This document shows positions 13,642 through 21,120 of a stretch of 21,120 bases of DNA, one piece after another; position 1 is the stretch's first letter, and each line of letters starts with the position of its first letter. Under the pieces are notes generated by a model. It searched no databases. It was not told the DNA's origin and saw only the letters and a program-made list of their open reading frames with translations. Both the position numbers and the translations under genes were made by a program. This stretch comes from Candidatus Omnitrophota bacterium (GTDB lineage: Bacteria > Omnitrophota > Gorgyraeia > Gygaellales > Profunditerraquicolaceae), in assembly GCA_026387255.1 (NCBI GenBank), contig JAPLMA010000112.1, forward strand, positions 1-21,120. Reading direction: 5' to 3'.

Positions 13642-16053
13642 CTAAAATCCATGGCTGGCGCTAAAATGGAACCGTCCGCTACCTTTAGTATCCTTGCCAG
13701 ATGCTTTATCCATCGGTATACCATAATCCAACATAATCGGGCCAATCGGAGTATTAATCCGCAAACCCAAACCTACGCCGGTTTTAAATCCTCCGGAGTT
13801 TATTCCTCCATTGCCATCTTTGGAAGAGAATATGTCTCCTAGTTTCTCCCAAACATTACCAACATCATAGAATGCCGCGACTTTTAAAAAACTAAACAAA
13901 GGATAAGTATATTCAATATTACCCACCGCCATTGATGCACCACCTAAAGGATTATTAGATGTATCAACCGGACCAACCCCTCTCTCCTCGTAACCTCTGA
14001 TCGTATAAGCGCCACCAGCAAAAAATCTTTCATAAATAGGTATTTTTTCCGTAGTACCATATGGCTGTGCTAATCCTAACCGGCCTCTTACCTCAAGTAC
14101 AGCGCCGCGCGGCATCGGAAAATAATGCGACGCTCGGCCAAAAAATTTCGTGTAACTTTTATCTCCACCCAAACCGGCAAAATCAAACGACCCGGTAAGC
14201 AAGCTACCTTTTCTGGTATTAAAAACATTATCCCTAGAATCATAAGTCAAACTAGGAGAAATAACACTAACTACATTCGTACCTACCTCATCCAATAAAT
14301 CTTGAGAAGTGGGAGTAGTCGGATTACTAATCTTTATCTGATCCAACCGATATGTAAGATCTCCTCTTAAATATTCAGATAACTCCTTGCCTAAACGCAA
14401 ATCACCTCCGGTCACCGCTTCATCATAACCATAACCTACGTCAGTATCGCGTGTATGTGTACGCCGGTACAAATCAAACCCAAAGGAAACCGGATAATCA
14501 AACATCCAAGGCTCAGTAAAACTCAGCTCGAAACCATTACTTAAGTTTCCGATGGAGGCGCGCACCTTTAAACTTTGCCCGGCTCCGGTAAAATACGGCC
14601 AATTTCTCCAATCAAAATTCTTCTGCTCCACCTCCACAAAACCTACAAATTGATCAACCGTGCTGTAACCGCCGCCAAAACTAAAAGCTCCGGTTTTAGT
14701 TTCTTTTACATCCACCACTAAATTCTTTTTCGACGGTTCGCCAGTTTCCTCGGTATCATAGCTGACTTCTTCAAAATATCCCAAATTGGTCAACCTTTCT
14801 TTACTCCGGCGTAACTTTTCTCCGTCGAATCTCTCTCCGGGAAGAATCCTCATTTCTCTGCGGATAACCACATCTTTAGTTTTAATATTACCTTTAATTT
14901 TAATCTTATCTACATAAACAACCTGATTTTCAGTAATCTCATAAGTTATGTCCACCCGCCCGCTAGCGGTATTCACTAAAGTAGACTCCTGGACCTGCGC
15001 GGAAATATAACCCCGGTCAAAATATAACCCCTGGATGCCAACTACATCTTTTTTCATCGACTCTTGGCTAAAAACTTTTCCGGGAATACATTCAGAGAGA
15101 GTTTTTAAAATCTCTTTCTCGGTAATATCTTTGTTACCTTGCACCTCAACCGAACCCACCAGATATTTTTTCCCCTCGGTAACTTTTATCGTAATAAATA
15201 ACAGGTAGGATTTCTTGGCGTCAGGTTTTACCTCATAATCCACGGCCACATCCGTAAAACCTTCGCGCTGATAAAAAGACTTAATCCGCTGGGCGTCCTC
15301 TTTTAGCACTTCATCCTTTAAAACTCCGGCATTAAAAAACCAGGCGCGTTTAGTTTTAAGCAATTTTAAGATACGCCCCGCCGAAAAGCTCTGATTACCC
15401 TTAATAAGAATATCTTTAATACGTACCTTCCTGCCTTCGACAACCGTAAAAATTATATTGGCCTTATTGGTTACAGTATTCGCCTCGACTTTATAAGAAA
15501 TATCCGCCTGGCTATAACCCATTTTTTCATACATCTTTTTTAATATCCGCACATCTTCGGCTAAAGCGGGATAATCCAAATATTGTGTTTCTTTGGATTT
15601 TAGCTGCTGCTTCAATTTCTCATCCTTCAGCGTAATAAGATTGATCCCCAAAAAGCTAATCTTCTCGATAATCGGCCTTTCCACGACCGTAATCAAAATT
15701 TTTAAGCCACCTTTATAATCCTGGGTATCGATTTTAATATCGCTAAAAAAACCCAATAGATATAGCCTCTTTAAATCATCACTAATAATATTCTCCTGAT
15801 AGGCGCTACCAATCCGCGTCTTCATCTTAGAGACGATAACATTAGAACTAATTGCTTTATTACCCGTAATCTCTATCGCCGTAACATTTTTTAATACTGT
15901 AGGAGTAGCTTCAGATACTACAGAAGAGGCAGTTTCAGAGGCAGCAGCGGTTTTTTGTTCAGTCTGATCAAGCGGAGTTCCCTCAGCCAGAGCTAAAGAA
16001 CTGCTATTCAGAAGAAGCAGCGCGCTTAGGAGTACAAAAATAGATTTACGCAT
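13642..16053 (-). CDS. bamA: Outer-membrane protein assembly factor BamA
   Basis: Inserts beta-barrel proteins into the outer membrane. 803 residues, typical length. A signal peptide (to about 23) is followed by five POTRA domains, starting near residues 57, 128, 208, 294 and 378, each with the G-N/I pattern (EITGNKAIS, ILIKGNQSFS, VEVQGNKDIT, IKIKGNIKTK). The barrel begins about residue 455 (GAFSFGGGYST). The loop-6 motif appears as GGAYTIRGYEERGVGP, with RGY where many BamA have RGF, and the chain ends with a terminal Phe (HFSASHGF), the usual barrel end. It is followed by skp and lpxD, the common envelope gene order. Confidence 0.97.
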   Translation of the reverse strand: MRKSIFVLLSALLLLNSSSLALAEGTPLDQTEQKTAAASETASSVVSEATPTVLKNVTAIEITGNKAISSNVIVSKMKTRIGSAYQENIISDDLKRLYLLGFFSDIKIDTQDYKGGLKILITVVERPIIEKISFLGINLITLKDEKLKQQLKSKETQYLDYPALAEDVRILKKMYEKMGYSQADISYKVEANTVTNKANIIFTVVEGRKVRIKDILIKGNQSFSAGRILKLLKTKRAWFFNAGVLKDEVLKEDAQRIKSFYQREGFTDVAVDYEVKPDAKKSYLLFITIKVTEGKKYLVGSVEVQGNKDITEKEILKTLSECIPGKVFSQESMKKDVVGIQGLYFDRGYISAQVQESTLVNTASGRVDITYEITENQVVYVDKIKIKGNIKTKDVVIRREMRILPGERFDGEKLRRSKERLTNLGYFEEVSYDTEETGEPSKKNLVVDVKETKTGAFSFGGGYSTVDQFVGFVEVEQKNFDWRNWPYFTGAGQSLKVRASIGNLSNGFELSFTEPWMFDYPVSFGFDLYRRTHTRDTDVGYGYDEAVTGGDLRLGKELSEYLRGDLTYRLDQIKISNPTTPTSQDLLDEVGTNVVSVISPSLTYDSRDNVFNTRKGSLLTGSFDFAGLGGDKSYTKFFGRASHYFPMPRGAVLEVRGRLGLAQPYGTTEKIPIYERFFAGGAYTIRGYEERGVGPVDTSNNPLGGASMAVGNIEYTYPLFSFLKVAAFYDVGNVWEKLGDIFSSKDGNGGINSGGFKTGVGLGLRINTPIGPIMLDYGIPMDKASGKDTKGSGRFHFSASHGF

Positions 16054-16092
16054 TTGTATTATTATATAAGATTAGGCTTCTTAAATCAAATA

Positions 16093-17433
16093 TTATTCAA
16101 CCCGGGATAGGTTATCAAACCTGGTGAACTCCTTGATAAAAGCTAGCTTCAAAGATCCCACCGGGCCATTACGTTGTTTGGCAATAATTGCTTCGGCAAC
16201 CCCTTGATTATCCGGAGAAGGATTGTAATACTCCTCCCTCAAGATAAGCACCACCACATCCGCATCCTGTTCAATTGCCCCGGATTCCCTTAAATCTGAA
16301 AGTTGCGGCCGATGGTCCGTACGCGATTCAACCGCCCGGGATAACTGGCTAATCGCAATCACCGGCACATTTAGTTCTCTGGCCAAAGCTTTTAAAGAGC
16401 GTGAAATTTCAGAAATCTCCTGTTGTCTGCTCTCCATATTTAAAGCTGTTCCGCGCATTAACTGCATATAATCCAAAATAATCAATTTTATACCATGGTG
16501 TGATTTTAAGCGCCGCGCCCTGGCACGTAGTTCCATTACCGAAATCGCCGGAGTATCATCAATAAATATCGGTGCATCAGAGAGCTTTCCAGCGGCCGCG
16601 GTCAAACGCGGCCAGTCACTCGTCGCTAAATACCCGGTTCTTACTTTATGCGCATCTACCCGCGCGTGCGAACAAAGCATTCTTTGCACTAATTGCTCTT
16701 TAGACATCTCCAAACTAAAGATCGCCGTAGGCACCTTCTCAATTACTCCGGCATATTCGGCAATCCCCAAAGCAAAAGCGCTTTTGCCCATCGAAGGCCT
16801 ACCGGCAATAATAATTAAATCTGATGGTTGCAATCCCGCGGTCTTTAAATCAAAATCTATATAACCGGTGGGTATTCCGGTAACATGCGCCTTATTCTGA
16901 TAAAGCCGGTCAATTGTTTCGATACTCTCCTTAATAATTTCTTTAAGCTGCAAATAGGTGCCTTGATTTTTACGGTCGCTAACCTCAAAAATAAGCTTCT
17001 CCGCGGTATCCACAACTTCATCGATATTTCCTTGGCTCTCATGGCAAACCGTAATGATTTTGGTAGAGTTATTAATTAAAGTTCTCAAAATATATTTTTC
17101 ACGGACAATCCCGGCATAGTGATTAATATTCGCCGCGGTAGGAACGGCATTCGCCAAAGAAGTTAAATAGCTTGCCCCGCCTATTGCATCTAATACGCCA
17201 TCCATCTTTAAAGCATTCGCCAGAGTAATTAAATCCACCGCTTTATTAGTATTATAAAGATCACTAATTGCCTGGAAGATCTTGCGGTGGGTATCTTTAT
17301 AGAAACAGGAAGCATCCAATTTCTCAGCAGAAATTGAAACTGCTTCTTCATCCAAGAGCATGGATCCTAATACCGCCATCTCCGCGTCAAGATTTTGTGG
17401 AGGAAGTTTATCTAAAATTAAGTCTTTGGACAT
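16093..17433 (-). CDS. dnaB: Replicative DNA helicase DnaB
   Basis: Unwinds DNA at the replication fork as a hexamer. 446 residues, full length. The N-terminal helical domain (PPQNLDAEMAVLGSMLLD) interacts with primase. The RecA-like domain has Walker A GRPSMGKS (211-218) and Walker B LIILDYMQLM, followed by QEISEISRSLKALARELNVPV, AISQLSRAVE and QLSDLRESGAIEQDAD. No intein interrupts it. It sits in the common rpsF-ssb-rpsR-rplI-dnaB order, with a half copy of the GGGGACGG repeat just before it. Confidence 0.97.
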   Translation of the reverse strand: MSKDLILDKLPPQNLDAEMAVLGSMLLDEEAVSISAEKLDASCFYKDTHRKIFQAISDLYNTNKAVDLITLANALKMDGVLDAIGGASYLTSLANAVPTAANINHYAGIVREKYILRTLINNSTKIITVCHESQGNIDEVVDTAEKLIFEVSDRKNQGTYLQLKEIIKESIETIDRLYQNKAHVTGIPTGYIDFDLKTAGLQPSDLIIIAGRPSMGKSAFALGIAEYAGVIEKVPTAIFSLEMSKEQLVQRMLCSHARVDAHKVRTGYLATSDWPRLTAAAGKLSDAPIFIDDTPAISVMELRARARRLKSHHGIKLIILDYMQLMRGTALNMESRQQEISEISRSLKALARELNVPVIAISQLSRAVESRTDHRPQLSDLRESGAIEQDADVVVLILREEYYNPSPDNQGVAEAIIAKQRNGPVGSLKLAFIKEFTRFDNLSRVE

Positions 17434-17458
17434 ATTAAAATTACCTTCTTAAAATAAA

Positions 17459-17476
17459 GGGGACGGTTTTATTTTT
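17459..17476. repeat. GGGGACGG repeat, single arm (copy 3)
   Basis: GGGGACGGTTTTAT (17459-17472) matches one arm of copies 1 and 2, but no inverted partner is present. It overlaps the stop codon of rplI (17469-17471), so the last lysine codons of rplI run into it. Confidence 0.65.
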
Positions 17477-17912
17477 TTACTACCCACAGTTTAACCGTGG
17501 CAATTACATCCGGATGCAGCTTCACCGGTATCTGGTAAATTCCCAAAGATTTTATCGGTTCAACCAAATCAATAATACTTTTATCAATGGAAAAACCTTC
17601 CGCCTTTAAGGCTTCGGCTATCTCATGGGCGTGGATACTGCCATATAGCTTTTCTTCACTTTGAGTTAATGCGGGGATGGTTAAAGTTAACGCGCTTAAG
17701 CGCTGCTTAACTAACTCTGATTCTGCTTTAATTTTAGCAGATTGCGCAGATCGAGCAAGTTGATCTTGCTTTAATTTCCCCAGGCTGCTGGCCGTAGCCG
17801 GCTGAGCTAAGTTACGCGGAAAAAGAAAATTCCTGGCAAATCCCTCTTTAACACAAACTACCGCGCCTGCCCGGCCGATCTTTTCTACGTCTTGATTTAA
17901 AATTACTTCCAT
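17469..17912 (-). CDS. rplI: Large subunit ribosomal protein bL9
   Basis: 147 residues. The N-terminal domain has MEVILNQDVEKIGRAGAVVCVKEGFARNFLFPRNLA, the L9 signature with the conserved G-x-A-R-N-(F/Y)-L. A long connecting helix (about 42-75, QDQLARSAQSAKIKAESEL) and a C-terminal domain (KLYGSIHAHEIAEAL) follow. It binds 23S rRNA at the base of the L1 stalk. Normal length. The end of the gene overlaps a single arm of the GGGGACGG repeat. Confidence 0.97.
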   Translation of the reverse strand: MEVILNQDVEKIGRAGAVVCVKEGFARNFLFPRNLAQPATASSLGKLKQDQLARSAQSAKIKAESELVKQRLSALTLTIPALTQSEEKLYGSIHAHEIAEALKAEGFSIDKSIIDLVEPIKSLGIYQIPVKLHPDVIATVKLWVVKK

Positions 17913-17934
17913 TACTTAAACCTCCAGTAAATAT

Positions 17935-18210
17935 TTATCGGGTATAAGGAAGCAACGCTAAAAATCTAGCCTTCATAATCAACTCCTTAATCCTCCTCTG
18001 ATGCTTAGCGCAATTACCGGAAAAACGGCTAGCATTGATTTTACCCTTCTCAGTAATGAAAACCTCTAACCTCTTGATATCCTTATAATCAATACTGCCT
18101 AACTTATCCGCGCAGAACCGGCAGAATCTTTTTCTTACCGGGCCCAGCGCATCCTTCTTCTTTTTAATAATCTTTTTGTCTTTACCAAAACCTCTGGTTT
18201 TAACCTTCAT
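17935..18210 (-). CDS. rpsR: Small subunit ribosomal protein bS18
   Basis: Pairs with S6 on the 30S platform. 91 residues from the ATG at 18210; upstream GTG (18225) and ATG (18219) are in frame. I prefer 18210 because a GAGG ribosome site lies 9 nt ahead, whereas it abuts or overlaps the earlier starts. KRFCRFCADKLGSIDYKD, ITEKGKINASRFSGNCAKHQRRI and KARFLALLPYTR are diagnostic. The two closely spaced cysteines plus Cys-x-x-His recall zinc-type S18. A basic N-terminal extension (GFGKDKKIIKKKKD) precedes the core. The gene overlaps the end of ssb, giving tight coupling. Confidence 0.93.
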   Translation of the reverse strand: MKVKTRGFGKDKKIIKKKKDALGPVRKRFCRFCADKLGSIDYKDIKRLEVFITEKGKINASRFSGNCAKHQRRIKELIMKARFLALLPYTR

Positions 18211-18646
18211 GTGTCTCATCCTCACTTTCTGCTAACCATGTTGATTCACTACTTGATTCTTCGCTTAATACCTCAGGTTGCGCCGGACTAACCGGAGTTG
18301 ACGCCTTCGCTTGACCCGGAGTACCCATAAATTGTACACGTTCTGCTCGAACTTCAATCACTGAGCGTTTAGCGCCGGTATTGTCCTCCCAAGAACGCGA
18401 CTGCAACCGGCCCTCAACAAAAAGGCTGCTTCCCTTATGTAAATACTGATTACAAGTTTCTGCTTGCTTATTCCAAACAACTGCGGTAATGAAACAAACC
18501 TCTTCTTTCAACTCTTGATCTTTAGTGCGGTATTTACGATTTACCGCCAGGCGTAAATTAGCCACCGCTATACCAGCCGGAGTATAACGTAACTCCGGAT
18601 CCTTAGTAAGATTGCCCATTAATAATACTTTATTATAACTAGCCAT
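18200..18646 (-). CDS. ssb: Single-stranded DNA-binding protein with atypical C-terminus
   Basis: 148 residues. The OB fold fills residues 1 to about 108: YNKVLLMGNLTKDPELRYTPAG, NRKYRTKDQELKEEVCFI and GSSLFVEGRLQSRSWED are typical. It binds and protects single-stranded DNA during replication and repair. The C-terminal tail is acidic but ends ESEDETHEG. The usual tip (DDDIPF or similar), which binds partner proteins, is absent. The last codons overlap the start of rpsR, so the tail may be constrained by that overlap. It stands between rpsF and rpsR as in many bacteria. Confidence 0.95.
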   Translation of the reverse strand: MASYNKVLLMGNLTKDPELRYTPAGIAVANLRLAVNRKYRTKDQELKEEVCFITAVVWNKQAETCNQYLHKGSSLFVEGRLQSRSWEDNTGAKRSVIEVRAERVQFMGTPGQAKASTPVSPAQPEVLSEESSSESTWLAESEDETHEG

Positions 18647-18659
18647 AGAAATTCTTTCT

Positions 18660-18679
18660 GTCCGCTAAAAAAGGCGGAC
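18660..18679. other. Intercistronic hairpin between rpsF and ssb
   Basis: GTCCGC (18660-18665) and GCGGAC (18674-18679) form a 6-bp stem around an A-rich loop. It lies just before the ssb ribosome-binding region. It is too short of a T-run for a firm terminator on the transcribed strand and may modulate ssb translation or mRNA stability. Confidence 0.45.
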
Positions 18680-18694
18680 GTTTTAGTTAAAAGC

Positions 18695-18985
18695 TTAAAT
18701 ATCCATCCGGGTAAATAAAACTCTTAAAATATTTTCATTAAGTTTGTAGGTATTACGTACCTCCTTAATCGCCGCTGCCGGAGCGCTAAAAGCTGCCAAA
18801 TAATAAATCCCTTCCATAAATTTATTAATCGGAAAATATAATTTACGTCTTTCTGCCCAGACTCCGGATTGTGTTATCTGGCCGTTCTGCTTAATTATTG
18901 CATCATCAATCTGTTTAAACAATGCTTTCTTATCTTCATCGGATAAATCAGGTTTAATAATTACCATCGCTTCATACTTATTCAT
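18695..18985 (-). CDS. rpsF: Small subunit ribosomal protein bS6
   Basis: 96 residues, normal length. MNKYEAMVIIKPDLSDEDKKAL, GVWAERRKLYFPINKFMEGIYYLAAF and TYKLNENILRVLFTR fit S6. It forms a heterodimer with S18 on the 30S platform. It heads the rpsF-ssb-rpsR-rplI cluster and has a structured leader of about 100 nt (see 18986-19089), the place where S6:S18 feedback control is known in many bacteria. A GAGGAG ribosome site precedes the ATG. Confidence 0.96.
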   Translation of the reverse strand: MNKYEAMVIIKPDLSDEDKKALFKQIDDAIIKQNGQITQSGVWAERRKLYFPINKFMEGIYYLAAFSAPAAAIKEVRNTYKLNENILRVLFTRMDI

Positions 18986-19089
18986 TTCTAGCTCCTCATT
19001 TTTCCCTCATCATCTGGCGCTTGGGGAAAAATGACCCTCAAGCCCCGCGAGGAGGAACACCGGCGCAATACCAATTAGCGCGGAGTGTC
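18986..19089 (-). promoter_or_regulatory. Structured rpsF leader, candidate S6:S18 autoregulatory site
   Basis: Minus-strand RNA has a hairpin GCGC-AAT/ATT-GCGC (19081-19063), immediately followed by a CCG overlapping its base (the element bound by S6:S18 in known leaders). A 10-bp hairpin, CATTTTTCCC/GGGAAAAATG (19033-19024 with 19006-18997), then runs right up to the GAGGAG ribosome site. The position before rpsF and the CCG support autoregulation. I have not verified the full consensus. Confidence 0.45.
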
Positions 19090-19668
19090 TCATTTATTAA
19101 ATATGTTCATCGTTTGCACTATGCCATTCTCTAACCAGCTCATACAGCAGCTAACCGCATCTTCTTCTATCTGCTTGACGGCGGGTTTCTCCTTGCGTAA
19201 AAAACCCGCAAGAACATAATTTGCGGCATCTTGAGAACTTTTTGGCCGTCCAATTCCAATACGCAAACGGCAAAAATCTTTTCTTCCTAAATGCTCAATA
19301 ATCGATTCTACGCCGCGCTGCCCGCCACTTGAGCCCTGCGGGCGTATCTTTATTTTACCCAACTCTAAATCTAAATCATCGCAAACCACTAAAAGATCTT
19401 TTTCGTCGACTTTAAATTTCTTAAACAAAGCTTTAACCGCTATACCGCTTAAATTCATATAAGTCTGCGGCAAGGCTAAAACTACATCCTGCTGATGCAG
19501 TTTGCCCATAGCGACTAATGCAGAAACCGAACTATCCCGCTTAAAATTAATTTTTAAAGAACTAGCTAAAGATTTTAAAACCGCAAAACCAATATTGTGC
19601 CGGCTTTGAGCATAGATTAATCCGGGATTTCCTAAACCCACAATCAATTTTGTCCCGTCAGAAATCAT
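19090..19668 (-). CDS. pth: Peptidyl-tRNA hydrolase
   Basis: Releases tRNA from stalled peptidyl-tRNA. 192 residues, usual length. LIVGLGNPG (8-16) holds the conserved Asn14, QSRHNIGF supplies catalytic His24, and TYMNLSG with the Asn is conserved. DDLDLELGKIKIRPQGSSGGQRGVESI contains the catalytic Asp, and FCRLRIGIGRP closes the core. It starts 8 nt after the rplY stop, and the rplY-pth pairing is common. Confidence 0.97.
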   Translation of the reverse strand: MISDGTKLIVGLGNPGLIYAQSRHNIGFAVLKSLASSLKINFKRDSSVSALVAMGKLHQQDVVLALPQTYMNLSGIAVKALFKKFKVDEKDLLVVCDDLDLELGKIKIRPQGSSGGQRGVESIIEHLGRKDFCRLRIGIGRPKSSQDAANYVLAGFLRKEKPAVKQIEEDAVSCCMSWLENGIVQTMNIFNK

Positions 19669-19676
19669 TATGGAAC

Positions 19677-20372
19677 TTACTTCTTATCTTTCTCTTTAGC
19701 TGCCTCAGCCGGAGCGGCTTCGCCAGGAATTTCTTTCTTCTCTTTAATTACCTCAGGCTCCTTAGATGTATCGCCTTCAATCGCTTCAGCTGGCGCTTCT
19801 TCCTTCATCGGAGCAGCCACATGTAAGACAATCGCGGCCGGATCGCTTAAAGGCTTAACTCCCTCCGGAAAAACTATATCCTTAACATGAATAGCATCAC
19901 CCATTTTAAGAGCAGTTATATCTACTTGTATATCTTTAGGAATATTCGTCGGCAAACATTCTACTTCGATTTCCCAAAGCAGGTGTTCTAAAGATCCACC
20001 CTCCTGTTTAACACCAATCGCTTCACCTTTAGTTTGAATAGGAACATTAACTTTAATTGCCTCAGTTAATGAAATCTCATTAAAATCCACATGAATAATA
20101 TCTTCGCGCACCGGATGATATTGGACCTCTTTAACCAAACAAGGCCTGCCTTTAGCCTTTTTATCATCTTTAATCTTTAAATTAATAATTACACTTTCTA
20201 AACGATGCTGATGCACTAATTTTAAGAGCGCGCTCCGGGAAATTTTTACCGATAAGGCATCCTTGCCATGGAAATAAACCACCGCCGGTAAATAACCGCT
20301 TTCTCTTAAATCTTTAGAACTGGCTCTTCCTTTGCCCTCTCTTAATTCTGCTTCTAAAACAATCTCTTCCAT
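19677..20372 (-). CDS. rplY: Large subunit ribosomal protein bL25, CTC (long) form
   Basis: 231 residues. The N-terminal 5S rRNA-binding domain (EAELREGKGRASSKDLRESGYLPAVVYFHGK, residues about 5-95) is followed by the CTC-type beta domain (about 96-185: VNVPIQTKGEAIGVKQEGGSLEHLLWEIEVECLP). A low-complexity tail rich in Glu, Lys, Ala and Pro (about 190-231) ends it. The long form is usual outside the Enterobacteria. It lies 15 nt after prs and 8 nt before pth. Confidence 0.96.
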   Translation of the reverse strand: MEEIVLEAELREGKGRASSKDLRESGYLPAVVYFHGKDALSVKISRSALLKLVHQHRLESVIINLKIKDDKKAKGRPCLVKEVQYHPVREDIIHVDFNEISLTEAIKVNVPIQTKGEAIGVKQEGGSLEHLLWEIEVECLPTNIPKDIQVDITALKMGDAIHVKDIVFPEGVKPLSDPAAIVLHVAAPMKEEAPAEAIEGDTSKEPEVIKEKKEIPGEAAPAEAAKEKDKK

Positions 20373-20387
20373 TTTAACCTTTCCGTC

Positions 20388-21120
20388 CTAATCAAATAGG
20401 CAGCTAACTGATTCCTCGTTGTGTATTCTTTTTATTGCTTCCGCCAAAAGACTAGCCACCGAAAGCACCTCAATCTTAGGATGCTTCTTGTCTTCAGATA
20501 AAGGCACGCTATCAGTAATCAACAGTTTCTCTAGTCCTTTACATTTTTCAATTCGTGCGATTGCCGGGCCGGATAAAATACCATGAGCAATCGCAGCATA
20601 AATAGTCTTAGCCTTAGCTTTCTTTAAAGCCTCCACCGCCTCAATCAGCGAGCTACCGGTGGCAATCATATCATCGACAATAATTACATTTTTATCCTCT
20701 ACCTCACCCATAATATGTATCGCCTCAGCTTTTTCAGGTGAAACCCGGCGTTTGTCAATTATCGCCAGGCCCGCTGAAATTCTTTTGGCGTAAGCCCTCG
20801 CCATCTTAATCGAACCAACGTCAGGAGAAACAGCCACTAAGTCTTTAATATTCATTTTTGAGAAATAATCTACTAATACCCCTACAGAAAAAAGATGATC
20901 CACAGGAATATCAAAAAATCCCTGGATCTGGCCGGCATGTAAATCCATGGTCAAAATCCGATTTGCCCCGGCCACCGTTAAAAGATTGGCCACTAATTTT
21001 GCCGTAATCGGCACGCGTGGCTGATCCTTCCGGTCTTGGCGCGCATAACCAAAATAAGGAATAACCGCGGTAATCCGATGAGCGGAGGCCCTGCGCAGCG
21101 CATCCATCATAATTAAAAGT
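20388..21120 (-). CDS. prs: Ribose-phosphate pyrophosphokinase, C-terminal part (cut by window edge)
   Basis: Makes PRPP from ribose 5-phosphate and ATP for nucleotide and amino-acid synthesis. The frame stays open to the window edge and reads LLI-MMDALRRASAHRITAVIPYFGYARQDRK, so the start lies outside; the internal ATG at 21110 is not the start. RITAVIPYFGYARQDRKDQPR, VSPDVGSIKMARAYAKRI and the PRPP loop VDDMIATGSSLIEAVEAL are the family signature motifs. It precedes rplY by 15 nt in the same direction. Confidence 0.96.
   Translation of the reverse strand, partial: LLIMMDALRRASAHRITAVIPYFGYARQDRKDQPRVPITAKLVANLLTVAGANRILTMDLHAGQIQGFFDIPVDHLFSVGVLVDYFSKMNIKDLVAVSPDVGSIKMARAYAKRISAGLAIIDKRRVSPEKAEAIHIMGEVEDKNVIIVDDMIATGSSLIEAVEALKKAKAKTIYAAIAHGILSGPAIARIEKCKGLEKLLITDSVPLSEDKKHPKIEVLSVASLLAEAIKRIHNEESVSCLFD

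Noticed and set aside
13664..13674. GGAACCGTCC near the end of bamA as a fourth GGGGACGG copy
   Set aside because: It lies within the conserved bamA C-terminal coding region, lacks the CCCC end and has no partner arm.
21108..21110. ATG at 21110 as the start of prs
   Set aside because: The frame continues upstream as LLI, matching the Prs family sequence before MMDALRRASA, so the true start is outside the window.

Overview
The window looks like the chromosome of an uncultured Gram-negative bacterium of moderate to low GC. Lipid A genes (lpxD, an lpxC-fabZ fusion, lpxA, lpxI), a Skp-BamA pair and several predicted signal peptides point to an LPS-containing outer membrane. The LpxC-FabZ fusion, LpxI and a dispersed palindrome starting GGGGACGG suggest a PVC-related lineage such as Omnitrophota. 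That placement is inference. Every gene is on the minus strand except one 98-codon gene at 1345-1641.

Layout by coordinate: 1-704 is the N-terminal part of seryl-tRNA synthetase, and 845-917 is tRNA-Lys(CUU). An AT-rich gap is followed (1129-1641) by a promoter, a candidate GEMM/c-di-GMP-I-type aptamer, two tandem intrinsic terminators and a small secreted protein gene. Convergent with it is a four-gene secretion operon (7532 down to 1660): a large subunit with three repeats, a small pilin-like protein, a PapD-like chaperone and a large outer-membrane barrel protein. The barrel protein has a TPR-like segment and a secretin-N-like domain in front and two SdrD-B/EF-loop domains behind. The operon resembles a chaperone-usher pathway but its usher-like protein has an unusual architecture. 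Upstream of it (7533-8030) are two strong promoters, a short terminated GGA-rich RNA, a structured three-stem element flanked by 9-bp direct repeats, and a tRNA 3' fragment forming the end of a truncated radical SAM gene.

From 8006 upward lie the truncated radical SAM gene, a lone CBM48 protein, and a long housekeeping block. In transcription order the block is prs, rplY, pth, rpsF, ssb, rpsR, rplI, dnaB, bamA, skp, lpxD, lpxC-fabZ, lpxA, lpxI. It joins nucleotide supply, translation and replication to outer-membrane assembly and the first steps of lipid A synthesis. Gaps inside it hold GGGGACGG palindromes and another nested inverted repeat.

The most interesting part is 1129-7770. A second-messenger-type riboswitch candidate controls a small exported protein whose mature N-terminus resembles that of the pilin-like protein, and it faces an unusual chaperone/usher-like fibre operon.
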